Positions 61,339 through 64,000 of a DNA stretch of 64,000 nucleotides are shown here, piece by piece. The DNA comes from Glycomyces lechevalierae. Lineage in GTDB: Bacteria > Actinomycetota > Actinomycetes > Mycobacteriales > Micromonosporaceae. The stretch's first letter is position 1. Every line of letters begins with the position of its first letter. The translations under genes were made by a program, and so were the position numbers. Under the pieces are notes generated by a model. That model saw only the letters and a program-made list of their open reading frames with translations, was not told where the DNA came from and made no database searches. The stretch spans positions 19,725-83,724 of the forward strand of contig NZ_JAPZVQ010000022.1 in the NCBI RefSeq assembly GCF_027622945.1, read 5' to 3'.

Positions 61339-61662
61339 GGAGCGATCGTATCCGGCACCCGCGAGGGCTGTCCCCCTCAGGATTGGTGAGAAAACACTAA
61401 ACCGGGACGGGTGCCGCACCCGCCCCGGCTTCAGGGATCCGAAACTAATCCCTAGTATTCCCGCCCTGTCAAGAGCGGTTTCGTTAGCGAACCATTACCG
61501 TTCCTCGGCTCGTGAACACCGCCACCGTGCGGCCCGGAACGGTGAACGTCCCGGTCGCGTCATCGTGACGAGTGCGCGACGAGACGCGCACCCCGTGCGC
61601 GCGAGGGCATACCGCCTATGAAGTTCTCTGACGACGTCTTGGTAACCCGTTGCGGACGGCTG
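61339..61662. other. Promoter region of the anchored protein, no gene seen
   Basis: On the minus strand TTGACA (61467-61472), 19 bases and TAGTTT form a possible promoter for the anchored-protein gene, with a transcript leader of over 100 bases. An AT-richer patch lies at 61440-61500. Nothing else recognised. Confidence 0.4.
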
Positions 61663-61887
61663 TTAGTGCCGCTCGTCCTCGAGGATCCGCGTGGCGACCG
61701 GCGCGTCGTGCTCGTAGTGGATGCTGTTGACCGGCAGCGGGAACGACGAGACGCCGAACGGCGAGGAGGCGCCGATGTGTCCGGACGTGAACTCACCGAC
61801 CTCCAGGTGCCCGGGCTTGACGGCGCGGCTGCGCGGCTTGAACGCGTCCGTGTCGGACTGGCGGCTGGCGATGTTCGACTCACTCAT
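61663..61887 (-). CDS. 74-residue ORF of unknown function, possibly leaderless
   Basis: ATG 61887 to the stop at 61663. The peptide is hydrophilic and lacks cysteines; the C-terminal half (SSPFGVSSFPLPVNSIHYEH) precedes an acidic end EDERH. A -10-like TAAAAT (61895-61900) lies seven bases before the ATG and no ribosome site is present, which suggests a leaderless message. It starts 22 bases after the yidD stop on the same strand. Composition resembles some RiPP precursors, but no maturation enzyme is nearby. Confidence 0.45.
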   Translation of the reverse strand: MSESNIASRQSDTDAFKPRSRAVKPGHLEVGEFTSGHIGASSPFGVSSFPLPVNSIHYEHDAPVATRILEDERH

Positions 61888-61909
61888 GCGCTGGATTTTA
61901 ACGGGCGCC

Positions 61910-62338
61910 TCAGCGGCCGGGCACCGGATCATGGGTGCCCGCTGTCACCCCCGGCCGGCACCGCAGCACCCGGCCGAGTGCGAGCCGTCCGCCGGCCCAC
62001 AGGCCGTACCGGGAGACGGCCCGGTACCCGAAGCCTGAACAGCTCGGCACGAACCGGCACTGCACCTGCACGCGCGGCGACAGCCACCGCCGGTACGCCG
62101 CGATGAGCCGCAGCCCGAACCGCCGCGGCCCCGGCCGGTGTCGCTCTCGCGCGACCGCCAGCCGCTCCGGCGTCAACCGCCCGAACCCGAAGAGCACCAA
62201 CGCGAACGAATGGAACGGCCCCGGATCGGTCGCGCCCCCGCATGCTGCCGCGCACGCGTTGCACGGCCCGCCCGGGCCGCATGCCGCGCCCAGGGGCGAG
62301 CCGCACCCGGCCGAGCACCCCGGCTGATAGGCGCTCAC
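61910..62338 (-). CDS. yidD: YidD, membrane protein insertion efficiency factor, with Cys-rich N-terminus
   Basis: A 142-residue protein. The C-terminal 80 residues are YidD: LRLIAAYRRWLSP, then CRFVPSCSGFGYRAV and ALGRVLRCRPG. YidD assists YidC-dependent insertion. The N-terminal 35 residues are unusual, with six cysteines (residues 8, 12, 20, 26, 29 and 33) in a Gly/Ala/Pro context. GTG 62338 is favoured; GTG 62356 would add six residues. Not next to rpmH, rnpA or yidC. Confidence 0.85.
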   Translation of the reverse strand: MSAYQPGCSAGCGSPLGAACGPGGPCNACAAACGGATDPGPFHSFALVLFGFGRLTPERLAVARERHRPGPRRFGLRLIAAYRRWLSPRVQVQCRFVPSCSGFGYRAVSRYGLWAGGRLALGRVLRCRPGVTAGTHDPVPGR

Positions 62339-62860
62339 GCAGCCCGAAACCTCCACAGGACCGTTCTACACGCCGAACCGCCCCGGCCACGACCGGCCGG
62401 GGAACGAGTTGCGGCGGAGCCGCATGAGACGGTGGTCGACGCGACCGAGTGTCGATTGGGGAGGGTTCGCGGACCTGTGACCAAAAAGCACATACACCGC
62501 ACGTTATGGGCCGAACACCCCTATATCAGGGAATTGCCAGGGACGGTTCAGGACGCGCTCAGCCTCATGCCCCACGGTGGGGGCCTCGGGGAATGAGGGG
62601 TTCCCGAGGGGTTATGGACCCGGTGAGGCGGATCTTCGGACTCATCCTCCACTGACGATCGCCGCTGGCCCGTCTCACCGGGCACTCTCCGCTGGGCACT
62701 CTCAATCCCCGGCTCGCCATACCGAGCGTTTCTCTTGAATCACGTTGTGTCACACCCTGGTGTCAGGGTTGTTGACCGGGGGTCCATCGTGCGGAACATA
62801 TCCGGAATATCCCCATAAACTCGCCCCGCTAAACCCGGCCCGTCGTCAACGGCCTCCGGC
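62339..62860. other. Intergenic stretch holding the left inverted repeat
   Basis: No gene supported. The right end contains the left copy of the larE-flanking inverted repeat (62743-62819). The remainder shows no clear hairpin or ORF. Confidence 0.4.
62743..62819 (+). repeat. Left inverted repeat flanking larE
   Basis: About 75 bases, including CAGGGTTGTTGACCGGGGG and GGAACATATCCGGAAT. The reverse complement of 63806-63880 matches it with few changes. Each copy has TTGACC and AACATA 17 bases apart, which could be a promoter. Confidence 0.8.
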
Positions 62861-63769
62861 TCAGCGGTACCGCTCGGGATTCGGCAGCAGCTCGTTCATC
62901 GCCCCGGACCGGAAGCCCTGCTCGTCCAGCCGCACCTCGGTGAAGCCCTCAACGGCCGCAAGCACTTCCGGCCGCCCGGCGACCGCGTCCACCATCTCGG
63001 CGTCGATCTCGACCTTCGCGGTGTCGCCGCCCATGTCCCGCACGCGCAGGTTGCGCACCGGGATCGCGGCCTCCGCGAGGGCGCGCCGCAGCGCGTGCTC
63101 GGCGTCGGCGACCCGCTCGAGCCCGCCCGCGGTCACTTCGACCCCGTAGGCGATGCGGCTCGCGAGGCAGGCCGCGGCCGGCTTGTCCCACGTGGGCAGG
63201 CCCCATGCGAGCGAGGCGGCGCGGATCTCGGACTTGCTGAGCCCGGCGTCGGCCAGCGGCGTGAGCGCCCCCGCGTTCGCGGCGGCGCGGATCCCGGGCC
63301 GGAACCCGGCCCGCAGGTCGTCGGCGTTGGTGCCGGTCGCGACCGCGGCGATGCCGCGCTCGGCGGCGAGCGGCCCGACGACGCTCATCAGCTCGGTCTT
63401 GCAGAAGAAGCAGCGGTCGCCGGCGTTGGCGCGGTAGCCCTCGCGCGAGAGCTCGTCCGTGGTCGGCGAGTGGTGGGCGACCCCGAGTCCGGCCGCGAAC
63501 TCGCGGGCGCGCTCGAGTTCGATGCGCGGCAGCGAAGGCGAGACGGCGGTCGCGGCCTCGACCCGCTCCGGCCCGAGCGCGCGCACGGCCGCCGCGAGCA
63601 GGAAGGCCGAGTCGGCGCCGCCGGAGAACGCCACCATGAGCGACGGCAGCGAGGAGAGCCGGTCGAGCAGCGCGTCGACCCGCGCTGCGGTCGCGCCATC
63701 GAGTTCGGAAATCTCGCCGCGGGCGGCGGCATCGGTCGCTGGGGGAGTCGCCTGAGCCTGGGAGGTCAC
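62861..63769 (-). CDS. larE: LarE-type ATP-dependent sacrificial sulfur transferase
   Basis: A 302-residue PP-loop enzyme. LarE supplies sulfur for the nickel-pincer cofactor of lactate racemase by giving up a cysteine sulfur. The PP-loop is MVAFSGGADSAFLL near residues 43-56; CFFCK and the sacrificial-cysteine region KPAAACLASRIAYG follow. GTG 63769 is chosen since the longer frame to 63865 reads into the flanking repeat. No larA, larB or larC lies in the window. Confidence 0.88.
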   Translation of the reverse strand: MTSQAQATPPATDAAARGEISELDGATAARVDALLDRLSSLPSLMVAFSGGADSAFLLAAAVRALGPERVEAATAVSPSLPRIELERAREFAAGLGVAHHSPTTDELSREGYRANAGDRCFFCKTELMSVVGPLAAERGIAAVATGTNADDLRAGFRPGIRAAANAGALTPLADAGLSKSEIRAASLAWGLPTWDKPAAACLASRIAYGVEVTAGGLERVADAEHALRRALAEAAIPVRNLRVRDMGGDTAKVEIDAEMVDAVAGRPEVLAAVEGFTEVRLDEQGFRSGAMNELLPNPERYR

Positions 63770-63805
63770 CTCACAGAGCCTATCCCGCCACGGGCCGACG
63801 ACCGT

Positions 63806-63880
63806 TTTCATGGGGCATTCCGGATATGTTCCAAACGATGGCCCCCCGGTCAACAACCCTGGCATAGGGGTGCGACATCG
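63806..63880 (-). repeat. Right inverted repeat flanking larE
   Basis: Inverted copy of 62743-62819. It begins 37 bases upstream of the GTG start of larE, so it may carry its promoter. Confidence 0.8.
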
Positions 63881-63909
63881 AGTGGTTCATGAGTCACGCT
63901 CTGTATGGT

Positions 63910-64000
63910 GCGGGGTGCGGGGTGCGGGGTGCGGGGTGCGGGGTGCGGGGTGCGGGGTGCGGGGTGCGGGGTGCGGGGTGGGGGGTGCGGGGTGCGGGGT
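63910..64000 (+). repeat. Tandem GCGGGGT heptamer array, G-quadruplex prone
   Basis: Thirteen 7-base units GCGGGGT up to the window edge, one of them changed to GGGGGGT (about 63980). Four-G runs every seven bases on one strand fit the G-quadruplex rule. The array continues beyond the window. Confidence 0.9.

Noticed and set aside
62743..63880. Complete insertion sequence
   Set aside because: The inverted repeats enclose only larE; no transposase is present and no target duplication is seen.
63910..64000. CRISPR-like array
   Set aside because: Units are seven bases with no spacers; it is a simple tandem repeat.

Overview
The window is very GC-rich, uses GTG and TTG starts freely and is packed with families typical of filamentous Actinomycetota: BldC, DisA, SpoIIE-type phosphatase, an AfsR/SARP regulator, ESX-type small helical proteins, secreted trypsin-like proteases and FadE5-type acyl-CoA dehydrogenase. 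A member of the Glycomycetaceae/Micromonosporaceae/Streptomyces-like lineages fits best; the genus is an inference. It looks chromosomal: purA, mutY, disA, yidD and a tRNA gene are all present.

Layout. 1-7.1 kb: 3' part of an unknown gene, bldC, a membrane pair including a PrsW-type protease, mutY, an anchored protein and disA (c-di-AMP synthesis and DNA scanning). 6.5-8.1 kb: small membrane proteins. 8.1-14.4 kb: a minus-strand sugar operon (binding lipoprotein, two permeases, Gfo/Idh/MocA oxidoreductase, GH13 glucosidase) joined by 4-base overlaps. 14.5-21 kb: SecD-P1-like lipoprotein, sulfotransferase, acetyltransferase, serine hydrolase, nucleotidyltransferase, TMEM175-type channel, purA. 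21-26.8 kb: degenerate DAG-kinase-like protein, GH42 beta-galactosidase with a LacI-like operator, SGNH hydrolase, a 31-residue membrane peptide, a DUF4253 protein. 26.9-32.6 kb: sensor kinase, CPBP protease and response regulator, then TetR plus a DrrAB-type exporter. 33-40.5 kb: orphan peptide/sugar binding protein, beta-propeller lipoprotein and a second sugar ABC operon. 40.6-43.7 kb: tRNA-Gly(CCC) and three tandem trypsin-like proteases. 44-48.6 kb: GNAT, SpoIIE-type phosphatase, two possible Arg-rich micro-ORFs, acyl-CoA dehydrogenase. 48.6-60.2 kb: a type VII-secretion-like cluster with two divergent large proteins sharing the same C-terminal design, a self-regulated small HTH gene in a nested palindrome, two perfect DnaA boxes, GNAT/Nudix/nucleotidyltransferase genes, a DUF2975-XRE pair, a YbaB-like protein and an AfsR-type regulator. 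60.3-64 kb: anchored protein, a 74-residue ORF, yidD, and a larE gene enclosed by long inverted repeats and followed by a G-quadruplex-prone heptamer array that runs off the window.

The most noteworthy items are the paired proteins with a shared Gly-rich/'VWG...EDPY' tail, the larE gene between inverted repeats, the leaderless palindromic HTH promoter next to two consensus DnaA boxes, and two homopolymer G/C hairpins that sit exactly where terminators are expected and may be assembly errors.
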